Source: Paenibacillus chondroitinus NBRC 15376 (GTDB taxonomy: Bacteria; Bacillota; Bacilli; Paenibacillales; NBRC-103111). Taken from it: a stretch of DNA of 64,000 nt. The notes below the pieces were generated by a model. It had not been told where the DNA came from. It worked only from the letters and a program-made list of their open reading frames with translations, and did not search any database. The position numbers and the translations under genes are program-made. Where the stretch lies: assembly GCF_004000765.1 (NCBI RefSeq), contig NZ_BILW01000001.1:1-64000 (forward strand), given 5' to 3'. Below, in pieces: positions 26,313 to 34,908 of the stretch (positions are counted from its first letter, which is position 1; each line of letters starts with the position of its first letter).

Positions 26313-27059
26313 ATGATTGAAGTGAATCAGCTTTCGAAGAGTTTTAATGACTTGCAAGTGCTGCAACAGATCGAGTTTAAAATGAAGGCCAAAGAAATCG
26401 TCGTGCTGCTTGGACCAAGCGGTTCGGGGAAGAGCACGCTGCTGCGCTGCCTCAATGGGCTGGAAGAGCCGGATTCCGGGACAATACGCATGGATGATGT
26501 CACATGGAACGCTAACATGACCAAATCCGCGAAGCGGGAAGCCATTCGACGAATTCGATTAATGAGCGGGATGGTCTTTCAATCTTTTCATTTGTTTTCC
26601 CATATGACAGTGCTTGAAAATATTACGATGGCGCCTATGCTGGTTAAAAATTTAAGCGCTAAGCAAGCGGCAGAGCTGGCAGAAAGATTACTCGTAAAAG
26701 TCGGTCTACTGGAGAAAAAGCACGAATATCCTTCCCGCCTTTCGGGCGGTCAACAGCAACGAGTAGCGATTGCACGCTCGTTGGCGATGCAGCCGAAAGT
26801 GATGCTTTTCGATGAGCCGACCTCGGCATTGGACCCAGAACTGACCAGTGAGGTGCTTCAGGTTATGAAGGAGCTTGCACTTGATGGAATGACGATGATC
26901 GTTGTCACTCACGAAATGAAGTTTGCGAGCGAAGTTGCAAATCGAGTCATTTTTATGAGCGATGGTGCCATTCAAGAAGAGGGGAGTCCGAGTCAATTTT
27001 TCGTGCAGCCGCAGACAGAACGTGCTCGTAGATTTCTAAGACAGTTAGGGGATTTGTAG
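26313..27059 (+). CDS. tcyN: amino acid ABC transporter ATPase, TcyN type
   Basis: A 248-residue ATPase with Walker [10 protein letters not shown] (33-41), Q-loop [17 protein letters not shown], signature LSGGQQQR, Walker [14 protein letters not shown] and switch VVTHEMKFA. This is the GlnQ/TcyN class for polar amino acids. ATG 26313 follows AAGGTG and begins 13 bases after the permease stop. It completes the importer with 24765 and 25655. Confidence 0.92.
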   Translation: MIEVNQLSKSFNDLQVLQQIEFKMKAKEIVVLLGPSGSGKSTLLRCLNGLEEPDSGTIRMDDVTWNANMTKSAKREAIRRIRLMSGMVFQSFHLFSHMTVLENITMAPMLVKNLSAKQAAELAERLLVKVGLLEKKHEYPSRLSGGQQQRVAIARSLAMQPKVMLFDEPTSALDPELTSEVLQVMKELALDGMTMIVVTHEMKFASEVANRVIFMSDGAIQEEGSPSQFFVQPQTERARRFLRQLGDL

Positions 27060-27101
27060 GCATATCGCCTCACGTAAGCTGAAGGAGAGGAGAAAAATAC
27101 A

Positions 27102-28316
27102 GTGTCCCATCCCGATGAGCATCATTTAAACACGATTGCGGCAAGAGCACGAGTACTGATGGAGGAAAAGAACCTGGATGCGCTTGTGGCATCGTCTTAT
27201 GAAAATTTCTATTATCTTTGCGGGCATGAAAGCACATTTATGTATACATTGCGGATGAGCGAAGTCGCTTTAGCTGTCCTATTCCGCGACCCCAGTTCCA
27301 AGACAGTCATAATTATGAATGACTTTGAAGCGGCTGGCGTATCCAGCGATTTGCCGAATTGTGAGCTGCGAACTTATCCGACTTGGGTAGATGTTGATGA
27401 TCCGCTCGGTTTGAGAGGCGGCAAGTATGAAGGCAAACGACCAACAGGTCATCAGGCGCAGGAAATGTTCGGTCTGCTCCAGAAGACGCTAGCGGAATAT
27501 GGCTGCCAGGCCGGCAGAATTGCTGTCGAACTGAACAACATGCGGCATTCATCGGTGGCAACGCTGCATCAGGCGGTACCAGAAGCGGAGCTGGTGGAGG
27601 CACAAGGTCTGTTCACAGCGCTGCGCATGATCAAAACAACGTGGGAGATCGAGCAGCTTCGTGCCGCGTGCGCCTATGCGGAAGCCGGTATAACGGATGC
27701 GATTCAAAGCATTCGCCAAGGCAGCACAGCGCAAGACATCGTGCATGAGTTTCGCCTGTCTTTGATGAAAGACGTGAAGGGCTTATCCGCACGTTTCGAT
27801 ATGATCTCGGTGGGTGCTTCATTTGCACCTGCTCATCGCTTTGATACCTACCCTGCGAAAACAGGGGATGTCATCAAATTTGATGTTGGCGTGGATGTGA
27901 ACGGCTACGGGTCCGATATTGCGCGGACCTTCGTTCTCGGCAATCCCTCGGAAACGATATCGCGGGTCTACAGCGCATTGAAGGCTGGTCACGACCGCCT
28001 TTTGGAGATCATAACACCGGGCATCTCGATGCAGGCAGTATTCGAGGATGCGATGGGAGTGATCCGGCGCTCGGGGCTTCCGAATTACAATCGCGGGCAC
28101 CTTGGGCATAGCGCAGGTTTAAGCCTCGCAGCCGAGGAGCCGCCTTTCCTAGGCCCATCAGAAAAGACATTGTTTCAGCCTGGAATGGTCATTTGTCTTG
28201 AAACGCCTTATTACGGTTACGGCATTGGTGCGATGATGATCGAGGATATGGTGTTGGTCACAACGAATGGTTGTGAACGTTTGAATCAGCTTTCCCGAGA
28301 GCTCGTTTCTTTGTAA
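27102..28316 (+). CDS. M24 family metallopeptidase (Xaa-Pro peptidase/creatinase type)
   Basis: A 404-residue pita-bread-fold enzyme with a creatinase-like N-terminal domain (to about 165) and a C-terminal catalytic domain. Dinuclear metal ligands are visible: Asp261 and Asp272 (FDVGVD, GSDIAR), His in GHLGHSAGL, Glu in ICLETPYY and Glu in MIEDMV. No signal peptide, so it works in the cytoplasm. GTG 27102 follows GGAGAGGAG. It ends the importer operon. It could hydrolyse a small imported dipeptide or amide, for example a cysteine-containing one; canonical prolidase activity is the default alternative. Confidence 0.9.
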   Translation: MSHPDEHHLNTIAARARVLMEEKNLDALVASSYENFYYLCGHESTFMYTLRMSEVALAVLFRDPSSKTVIIMNDFEAAGVSSDLPNCELRTYPTWVDVDDPLGLRGGKYEGKRPTGHQAQEMFGLLQKTLAEYGCQAGRIAVELNNMRHSSVATLHQAVPEAELVEAQGLFTALRMIKTTWEIEQLRAACAYAEAGITDAIQSIRQGSTAQDIVHEFRLSLMKDVKGLSARFDMISVGASFAPAHRFDTYPAKTGDVIKFDVGVDVNGYGSDIARTFVLGNPSETISRVYSALKAGHDRLLEIITPGISMQAVFEDAMGVIRRSGLPNYNRGHLGHSAGLSLAAEEPPFLGPSEKTLFQPGMVICLETPYYGYGIGAMMIEDMVLVTTNGCERLNQLSRELVSL

Positions 28317-28336
28317 GAAGGGAGCTGATCTTTTCA

Positions 28337-28392
28337 TTGACAAATTTTGGTTGTTGGTGCTATTGTGTAAATACCGAGTAAACTTATAGGAA
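28337..28392 (+). promoter_or_regulatory. promoter with operator-like box D
   Basis: TTGACA (28337-28342), an 18-bp spacer ending TGGTGC, TATTGT (28361-28366), seven bases, then box CCGAGTAAAC-TTATA-GGAA (28374-28392). It is the same layout as at 21602, including the spacer length. Confidence 0.8.
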
Positions 28393-28406
28393 TATAACAA
28401 TCTAAG

Positions 28407-28455
28407 ACTGACCGGAAAACCGGAAGCATGGATGCTAAATCCATGCTTTTTTTCG
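28407..28455 (+). ncRNA. leader element with CCGG repeat and terminator (copy 2)
   Basis: A second copy of the 21674-21722 block, differing at two loop positions only. It has ACTG, tandem ACCGGA-AA-ACCGGA (28411-28424), terminator stem AAGCATGG (28424-28431) / CCATGCTT (28441-28448) and a T tract to 28453. Loop changes leave both stems intact. It lies 48 bases before the thioredoxin-like gene and should attenuate the operon 28503-36102. Confidence 0.65.
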
Positions 28456-28502
28456 TCTACTAATAGTGTGGAATGAAAAACTTTTATGGAGGAATGACGG
28501 GT

Positions 28503-29123
28503 ATGAGCACTCAAAATACAGAAAGAATTTCACAGACAAGAAGAGATCGAGCTTTTCAGGAAGCATTAACTTACCAGCAATTTATAGACAGCGCCAAGGT
28601 AAATGTTGAAAGGTTTCAGGTGAATTTCGAGCAGTATACATTGAGCAAACAGGACTTAACTTATTTTAAAAGTCTTCCAGAGCCAATAAATGTCTTGGTG
28701 CTAGCCCACGATTGGTGCGGAGATGTTGTTGCGAATTTACCTTTATTCGCCAGGATTGAGCGCGAAACGGGTAAACTGAACCTACATATTCTACTGCGAG
28801 ACCCTGATAATCAAGATATTGCTGCCGCTTACCTGCACAAAGACGGGCGTAATCATATTCCAACTTATGTGTTTTTTAATGGAGCCGGAGAGGAGCTGGG
28901 CTTGTTCATAGAACGCCCCGATCAAATAACTGATCTAATCAGCACTTGGAAGGAGGAATTTTGGAGTCTTCACCCAGAGTGGGAAGGGAGAGATAAGGCA
29001 CTTTCTGAATTGAATGAAGAAGTAAAAAGGTCGTTATTGCGTTATTTAAATGAACAACGCCCAAAGGCTCGTGAACAAGAAAAGACGGCTATTATTGAAA
29101 GTATTCGTTCCATTCTCGGCTAA
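28503..29123 (+). CDS. thioredoxin-like family protein
   Basis: A 206-residue protein whose middle part matches a thioredoxin fold: VLVLAHDWCGDVVANLP, then NLHILLRDPDNQD and HIPTYVFFNGAGEE (with the cis-Pro). The active site WCGD has a single cysteine in place of CXXC, so dithiol disulfide exchange is unlikely; a glutaredoxin-like or thiol-transfer role is possible. ATG 28503 is nine bases after GGAGGA; the in-frame ATG at 28473 has no site. It is the first gene of the lyase/amidohydrolase/importer operon, so it may unload a thiol from the imported compound (inference). Confidence 0.85.
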   Translation: MSTQNTERISQTRRDRAFQEALTYQQFIDSAKVNVERFQVNFEQYTLSKQDLTYFKSLPEPINVLVLAHDWCGDVVANLPLFARIERETGKLNLHILLRDPDNQDIAAAYLHKDGRNHIPTYVFFNGAGEELGLFIERPDQITDLISTWKEEFWSLHPEWEGRDKALSELNEEVKRSLLRYLNEQRPKAREQEKTAIIESIRSILG

Positions 29124-29219
29124 TTCAATAATTACAACCGGGAGGGTAAAATCGGTTTATTCGATGAAGGATCACCCAAAATAAACAGGCCGAGTTCAAG
29201 CTACTCGCCCAATAGGAGG

Positions 29220-30737
29220 ATGTCTCATCAAGTGTCTATTCCAACATTAGATCAGGACCATAAGTTCCCAGGGAAAACATATGCGGAGGTTGTCTTAAGT
29301 CCAGCTTATGACCATGCCAAGGAAGAATTGTTGAGTCCCATGATGGACATTAACAAAGCGCATTTAATTATGCTGTGGGAGCAATCTTTAATAAGTGATC
29401 ATGACGCCCATACGCTTGCAGACTCCTTAAAGGAAATGAATGTTGGGCGATTGCGGGGAACTTCTTACACAGGAGAGTTCGAGGATTTGTTTTTTGAGGT
29501 CGAGCACCAATTGCACATTTTGGCTGGGGAAGCTGCAGGTCATTTGCATCTAGGGCGAAGCCGGAATGATATGGGAGTAGCGATCTATCGAATTACACTG
29601 AGGGAAAAACTTTTGGATACACTGGCATCCGCTTTATTTCTGGAGGAGAATTTGTTACAGTTTGCACGTTCTCACGTTCATACAATTATGATTGGCTATA
29701 CGCATACACAGCAAGCCCAGCCTACGACGATAGGCCATTATATAGCAGCAGTTTCTGACTCGCTAGGCCGGGATATCCGCCGGCTTCAATTAGCCTACGC
29801 GAATTGCAACCGCAGCAGTATGGGGGCTGCAGCTTTAACGACTTCCGGATTTCCTGTGAACAGGGAACGGATGGCTGAATTACTTGCATTTGATGAGGTT
29901 ATTGAAAATGCGTACGACGCAGTTAGCGGAGCGGACTATATCGGTGAAATTGCAACGAGTGTTCAACTTGCGGCAATAAACCTGGGCCGTTTTGTACAAG
30001 AATTGCTGCTTTGGAGCACGCAGGAGTTTGCCGTTTTGAAGGTGGCAGCTCCCTATGTTCAGATTAGCTCCATTATGCCTCAGAAACGAAATCCTGTATC
30101 TATTGAGCATATGCGCTCGCTTTTGTCCAGCTGTGTTGGCCTTACACAGACCGTGTTGACTATGATTCATAATACACCGTTTGGCGATATTGTTGATACC
30201 GAAGATGATATGCAGCCCTACGCTTGGAAAAGCCTTGCTGTACTTGAATCCATTTATCGGTTGCTTGCTAATGTTATTGCAACACTCACGATTAATAATG
30301 AAGTGCTGGAGGCCAGAGCAGAGGAGAGCTTTTCCACGGTTACTGAGCTTGCGGATACATTGGTTCGTGAGGAGCAGCTTTCGTTCCGCACCGCACATTC
30401 CATTGTTAGCAGTGTCGTGCGAAAAGCGTTGGAATTCGGAAATTCCAAACGTTATCTTTCCTTGGAGCTATTAAACGATGCGGCTTCTGAAGTTATTGGA
30501 CGTAAGTTGGAAATAAGTGAAGAAAGGCTTAAACTTGCATTGGATCCCAGACATTTCATTCATGTCCGAAAGATTATCGGCGGACCGAATCCATCGGAGG
30601 TGGAGCGGGCATTGAAGGGGCAAGATCAGCGAGTAGATGCTGAAAAAGTATGGCTCGCAAGTAAAAGAAGCGCGATACACGATGCTCATGAGAAAGTGGA
30701 ACGCGTACTCGATAAACTGGCTAAACAAGATAAATAG
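29220..30737 (+). CDS. argininosuccinate-lyase-like protein (fumarase/aspartase superfamily)
   Basis: A 505-residue lyase. Superfamily regions seen: HLHLGRSRND near 113-122, GYTHTQQAQPTTIGH near 160, and the catalytic loop SSIMPQKRNPVSIEH. This loop differs from canonical ArgH (MPQKKNPD), and the usual SRNDQV is SRNDMG, so it is a divergent ArgH. There are no arginine genes around. Members cleave succinyl C-N or C-S bonds to release fumarate. In this sulfur setting an S-(2-succino) compound is a reasonable guess, since lyases of this superfamily are known to act on S-(2-succino)cysteine. AGGAGG touches ATG 29220, so GTG 29232 may be the true start. Confidence 0.88.
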   Translation: MSHQVSIPTLDQDHKFPGKTYAEVVLSPAYDHAKEELLSPMMDINKAHLIMLWEQSLISDHDAHTLADSLKEMNVGRLRGTSYTGEFEDLFFEVEHQLHILAGEAAGHLHLGRSRNDMGVAIYRITLREKLLDTLASALFLEENLLQFARSHVHTIMIGYTHTQQAQPTTIGHYIAAVSDSLGRDIRRLQLAYANCNRSSMGAAALTTSGFPVNRERMAELLAFDEVIENAYDAVSGADYIGEIATSVQLAAINLGRFVQELLLWSTQEFAVLKVAAPYVQISSIMPQKRNPVSIEHMRSLLSSCVGLTQTVLTMIHNTPFGDIVDTEDDMQPYAWKSLAVLESIYRLLANVIATLTINNEVLEARAEESFSTVTELADTLVREEQLSFRTAHSIVSSVVRKALEFGNSKRYLSLELLNDAASEVIGRKLEISEERLKLALDPRHFIHVRKIIGGPNPSEVERALKGQDQRVDAEKVWLASKRSAIHDAHEKVERVLDKLAKQDK

Positions 30738-30755
30738 ATCCGTTCCATTCAATTT

Positions 30756-30813
30756 ACCGGACAACCGGAGATGAGTTTTCTTCTGCCAAGAGGAGATGAC
30801 GCATCTCTTTTTT
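30756..30813 (+). ncRNA. variant leader element with CCGG repeat and terminator (copy 3)
   Basis: ACCGGA-CA-ACCGGA (30756-30769) matches the tandem motif of the two leaders, again directly followed by a stem strand. GAGATG occurs at 30768-30773 and at 30793-30798; both can pair with CATCTC (30802-30807), which is followed by eight T. The near copy gives a tight terminator with loop ACG; the far copy would form an alternative long-range pairing. It sits between the lyase and the amidohydrolase and has no recognisable promoter. Confidence 0.5.
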
Positions 30814-30851
30814 TATTATTCTAGGAGACATGACTTAGGAGGAAGATGGCT

Positions 30852-31793
30852 ATGTTTAAAAATGGTTTTCGTGTTTTTGATATTCATGCTCATTTACCTT
30901 ATTCTTTGCCATTAGGTTCATACCATGAGTTCATTAATCGTCACAAAGCGCTGCGATCCGAGCGTATGCGTTTGACTTGGGATTTTCCATCCCAACCAGA
31001 CAATGAAGAGGAGTCCAAGCGTCCGCTCATAGACCGATGGATCGATGAATTGGATCGATATTCAATTGGCGGTATTAATTTCTTAACGGCTTGGAATAAC
31101 GATGATCTGGCTGCGCAAATTCGTAAATATCCAGATCGTGTGACAGGATTTGCTCATCACAACATTGAAGAGCCAAATGCTGCGGAAGAACTCCAAAGAG
31201 CCGTTGATACACTAGGTTTGAAAGGTTATAAATTATTTGGGCCGCTGGTTGAAATTCCGTTTCATGATCCCCGATTGACTCCGGTATGGCGGTTTCTGGC
31301 TGAGAGAAAGCTTCCGGTTTTAATCCACTTTGGCCTATTAGGTCACACGGGAGGAATTGTGCAGCATTTGAACATTAACCCATTGGCCATTTTCAACGTC
31401 GCCAGAGAATATCCCGACATCCCGTTTATCATCCCGCATTTTGGAGCCGGATATTTTCAGGAACTGCTGCATTTATGCTGGAGCTGCCCCAATGTCTATA
31501 TCGACACATCGGGATCTAATCAGTGGATTCGATGGAGTCCTTATGAATTGACGCTGGAGACGTTATTTCGCAAAACCTATGAACTCATCGGGCCTGAGCG
31601 CATCATATTCGGCACAGATTCGAGTACGTTCCCCAGAGGTTTCGTATTCCGATATTTGCAGGACCAGGTCCGGGTCTGTAGAGATCTTCGGTTCAGTGAA
31701 ACGGATATTGAACTTATTTTCGGAAATAATGCGAGGAAGTTACTGCAAGTGGGTACATATTCACTGATAAGTGGAGGGGAAGTAAGATTATGA
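30852..31793 (+). CDS. amidohydrolase family protein (TIM-barrel metal-dependent hydrolase)
   Basis: A 313-residue amidohydrolase-2-type enzyme. DIHAHLP supplies the first two metal histidines; LIHFGLLGHTGG and IIPHFGAGY supply further ligands; FGTDSSTFPRG gives the catalytic Asp. The family contains decarboxylases, lactonases and amide hydrolases. ATG 30852 is eight bases after AGGAGGA; ATG 30846 is too close. It lies downstream of variant leader copy 3 and overlaps the start of the lipoprotein gene by four bases (ATGA). It probably processes the compound carried by the importer that follows; the exact bond is unknown. Confidence 0.88.
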   Translation: MFKNGFRVFDIHAHLPYSLPLGSYHEFINRHKALRSERMRLTWDFPSQPDNEEESKRPLIDRWIDELDRYSIGGINFLTAWNNDDLAAQIRKYPDRVTGFAHHNIEEPNAAEELQRAVDTLGLKGYKLFGPLVEIPFHDPRLTPVWRFLAERKLPVLIHFGLLGHTGGIVQHLNINPLAIFNVAREYPDIPFIIPHFGAGYFQELLHLCWSCPNVYIDTSGSNQWIRWSPYELTLETLFRKTYELIGPERIIFGTDSSTFPRGFVFRYLQDQVRVCRDLRFSETDIELIFGNNARKLLQVGTYSLISGGEVRL

Positions 31794-33157
31794 CAACCAC
31801 ATACCGTACGGCCAAAAGAGCTATTGTTTCATCTTTAGGATTCATTGTTCTACTAACCGGGTGCTCGGCAGGAGACAGTAAATCAGTCTCGACTACAGTG
31901 CCAACGAATACGACAGCACCACAAGCAGCGACTACAGCCAATGCTAGTAATGATGAGAAAGTGACCATTGAATACTGGCAGTATCAGTACCCAGCCAAGG
32001 TGGAACTCATTACCAAATTAATTGACGATTTTCAAAAGAAATATCCGAACATAACGGTGAAGCAAACTACATTCCCATATGATCAATACAATGAGAAAGT
32101 GGCGACGCTGGTACCTGCCGGCAAAGGGCCGGATGTCATCAATCTGTATTATGGCTGGCTGCCCAAATATGTCGCATCGGGCTTCTTACAGCCCCTACCG
32201 GAAAGTGCATTTTCTGAAGAGAAAATTAAATCGGAGTTTTTCCCTTTTGTTGAGACAGCGAAGCTGAATGGAAAATATTTTGCCATACCGACGGCGGTGC
32301 GAACACTTGCGTTGTTCTACAATAAGGATCTATATGCGAAAGCAGGACTTGACCCGAGTAAGCCGCCTGCTACTTGGGATGAGCTAGTCACATATGGGAA
32401 GAAATTAACGGAAAAAGACAAAAATGGTCAATTTGTTGTTGAGGGCATTGCTTGGCAGCCGGGAGCGCAGCTGCACCACTGGTTCCGTGATGCATTGGTT
32501 TATCAAGCGGGAGGTAAAGATATCAGCGATGACCGCCGGCATATTCTGTGGAATGAATCCCCTGCAGGTTTGGAGGCATTCAAATACTTGATTGACTTGT
32601 CGCTTGTTCATCAATTGGGCACAAAAGATTTTTACAATGATGACATCACGGCGTTCAAAGGCGGTCATGCAGCGATGAACATTGACGGCTCCTTCCAGCT
32701 GGGTGGAATTGGTAAAGATGCGCCAAACCTTAATTACGCTGTTGCGCCACTGCCTTCCTATAAAGATAAAGCTACTCAGGTTTCTTTCTGGGCGAATGCG
32801 ATTACTAAAAATGTGCAAGGAAAGAAGCTTGAGGCTGCTACAGCATTTTTGCAATTTCTAACGAGTAAAGAAGTTCAGGAGCAATGGGCGGAAAAGGTAG
32901 GCGAGCTGCCTGCCAAAAAAGAAGTCGCGCTCCAAGATAAATATACGAAGGATGAGAAACTGGGGCCGTTCATTAGCCAGCTCAGTTATGCCCATGCGCA
33001 TTACTTTGTGGATGAGAAACTCGAGAGAGATTATTTCACACAGGCTGTCGATGAAGTCGTATTGAACAAAGTTCCGTATGAAAAAGCCTTTGATGACCTG
33101 GTGAAGAAAACGCAAAAGCTATTTGATGATTATTGGGCCAAACAGGACAAAAAATAA
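31790..33157 (+). CDS. sugar-type solute-binding lipoprotein (CUT1 family)
   Basis: A 455-residue family 1 binding lipoprotein: lipobox LLTGC (Cys25), Ser/Thr linker, then IEYWQYQYPAKVELITKLID and the MalE-like fold (VNLYYGWLPKYVASGFLQPL, AIPTAVRTLALFYNKDLYAK). It overlaps the amidohydrolase by ATGA and shares TAATG with the next permease, so these genes are translationally linked. CUT1 systems usually carry sugars or glycosylated or phosphorylated compounds; here the processing genes suggest a conjugate. Confidence 0.92.
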   Translation: MTTTYRTAKRAIVSSLGFIVLLTGCSAGDSKSVSTTVPTNTTAPQAATTANASNDEKVTIEYWQYQYPAKVELITKLIDDFQKKYPNITVKQTTFPYDQYNEKVATLVPAGKGPDVINLYYGWLPKYVASGFLQPLPESAFSEEKIKSEFFPFVETAKLNGKYFAIPTAVRTLALFYNKDLYAKAGLDPSKPPATWDELVTYGKKLTEKDKNGQFVVEGIAWQPGAQLHHWFRDALVYQAGGKDISDDRRHILWNESPAGLEAFKYLIDLSLVHQLGTKDFYNDDITAFKGGHAAMNIDGSFQLGGIGKDAPNLNYAVAPLPSYKDKATQVSFWANAITKNVQGKKLEAATAFLQFLTSKEVQEQWAEKVGELPAKKEVALQDKYTKDEKLGPFISQLSYAHAHYFVDEKLERDYFTQAVDEVVLNKVPYEKAFDDLVKKTQKLFDDYWAKQDKK

Positions 33158-34023
33158 TGGTAAAGCAAAAATATTTGTTTATCTACAGCTGCTTACTACT
33201 TCCACTATTCTTTTTCTTAAGTATTCGAATCGTACCGATCTTGTACTCGTTTAACATAAGTTTCAGGGAGTGGGATATGCTTTCGGAAGAGAAACCTTTT
33301 GTCGGCTTGCACAATTTTGTTCATTTATTTCAAGATGAAGTCTTTATCGCGTCGATCCGAAATACGCTCATTTATGTCATTGTTGGTGTGCCTGCACAGC
33401 TTCTGGCAGGACTTGTGATTGCACTCTTGCTGCAGCGGTTGAATCGGTTAAAAGGTTTCTTTCGTACCCTTTATTTTATCCCTTACGTCACAAGCGTTGT
33501 GGCCGTAAGTTGGGTATTTCGTTGGACGTTAATGAAGAACGGTATTGTGAACGCTCTGCTAATTAAGCTTGGGTTCGAGCCGCAGCTATTTCTTGGATCT
33601 CCATCACAAGGAATCTACATCATTATTGCCGTTATGATTTGGCAAAATATCGGGTTTCAAATGCTCATTTTTCTGACGGGGTTGGAGACGGTACCGAAAT
33701 CCTATGAAGAAGCGGCAGCCATTGATGGCGCCAATTCATGGCAAAGATTGTGGCACATCACGCTGCCGCTGCTGAATCCCGTGATCGTCTTTTCCATCGT
33801 GATCGCGACGATAAGCTTTCTGCAATCGTTCACGCAAGTGCTGAACATGACCAACGGCGGACCCCTGAACTCTACAGTTTCGCTAGTCCTTTACATTTAT
33901 AATTTAGCATTTAAGCACTTTAAAATGGGGGAAGCATCGGCGGCCACGATTATCTTATTTGCAATGATTCTGTCATTGTCACTTCTGCAGATGAAGATAC
34001 TCAATAGAAAGATTGATTATTGA
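33157..34023 (+). CDS. CUT1 ABC transporter permease, MalF type
   Basis: A 288-residue permease with six membrane segments and the EAA loop (YEEAAAIDGANSWQRLWHIT) near 190-210. ATG 33157 overlaps the lipoprotein stop by one base (TAATG); earlier in-frame codons are inside that gene. It pairs with 34054. No ATPase is in this operon; as with the Lpl system a shared ATPase would be needed. Confidence 0.92.
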   Translation: MVKQKYLFIYSCLLLPLFFFLSIRIVPILYSFNISFREWDMLSEEKPFVGLHNFVHLFQDEVFIASIRNTLIYVIVGVPAQLLAGLVIALLLQRLNRLKGFFRTLYFIPYVTSVVAVSWVFRWTLMKNGIVNALLIKLGFEPQLFLGSPSQGIYIIIAVMIWQNIGFQMLIFLTGLETVPKSYEEAAAIDGANSWQRLWHITLPLLNPVIVFSIVIATISFLQSFTQVLNMTNGGPLNSTVSLVLYIYNLAFKHFKMGEASAATIILFAMILSLSLLQMKILNRKIDY

Positions 34024-34053
34024 CGGAACGGCCAGGATTACGGAGGTGTAACA

Positions 34054-34860
34054 ATGAGCAGAACGTTCCGGTTGATTTTGCTAGCAGTCGGAAGTTTGGG
34101 CATGATTTTTCCATTTGTGTGGATGATATCAACATCTTTGAAATCTCCGGTTGATGCTTTCACACTAAACCTATTACCGAAACAAGCAACATTGTCTAAT
34201 TATGTGGAAGTATTTACCCGAACGCCATTCTCTCAATGGATTCTGAACAGCGTTATCATAGCTATTATAACAACGATAAGCGTCTGTTTCTTTGATACTG
34301 TGATCGGGTATGTCTTGGCAAAGTTCTCATTTAGAGGGAAGAAGCTTATTTTTGCCGCCATTCTGAGCACATTAATGGTTCCTACCGAAATGCTCATCAT
34401 TCCTTGGTATTTACTCACCGTAAAGCTGGGCTGGGTAGATACGTATATAGGGATTTTATTTCCTGGTCTTATCTCGGCATTTGGTATCTTCCTGATGAAA
34501 CAATTCATGGAATCCTTGCCAGTGGATTTACTAGATGCTGCAAGAATTGATGGAATGAATGAGTGGAACATACTTTTTCGTATAGCCATTCCGCTTGTCA
34601 AGCCTGCTCTTGCCACGCTATGTATATTGTCTTTTCTTGGTAGCTGGAATGCGTTTATATGGCCGTTAATTGTTACGCAAACCCCGGAACGCCTGACGAT
34701 TCCGGTAGGAATCTCGTATTTCTCAAGTGAATTAAAAGACAGCGCAAGCTGGGTATTAATTATGACGGGAGCTTCATTATCTGTCATTCCGCTTATTGTT
34801 ATTTTTTTCATTTTTCAGAAACAAATTATTCGAGGGATAGCTCTTACAGGATTTAAATAA
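34054..34860 (+). CDS. CUT1 ABC transporter permease, MalG type
   Basis: A 268-residue partner permease. It opens with a membrane segment and the family's PFVWMISTSLKSP, has the EAA loop LDAARIDGMNEWNILFRIAIP near 160-180, and ends FFIFQKQIIRGIALTGFK, the usual MalG C-terminus. ATG 34054 follows GGAGGTG. It lies 30 bases after the MalF-like gene. Confidence 0.92.
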   Translation: MSRTFRLILLAVGSLGMIFPFVWMISTSLKSPVDAFTLNLLPKQATLSNYVEVFTRTPFSQWILNSVIIAIITTISVCFFDTVIGYVLAKFSFRGKKLIFAAILSTLMVPTEMLIIPWYLLTVKLGWVDTYIGILFPGLISAFGIFLMKQFMESLPVDLLDAARIDGMNEWNILFRIAIPLVKPALATLCILSFLGSWNAFIWPLIVTQTPERLTIPVGISYFSSELKDSASWVLIMTGASLSVIPLIVIFFIFQKQIIRGIALTGFK

Positions 34861-34908
34861 CGAGGTAGAAAAGACAAGGCGCGGTAATCAGAGAAAAGCG
34901 GTGGCAGC

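Noticed and set aside
34233..34811. 192-codon open frame on the minus strand
   Set aside because: It is antisense to the MalG-type permease; the composition is that of a reversed membrane protein.
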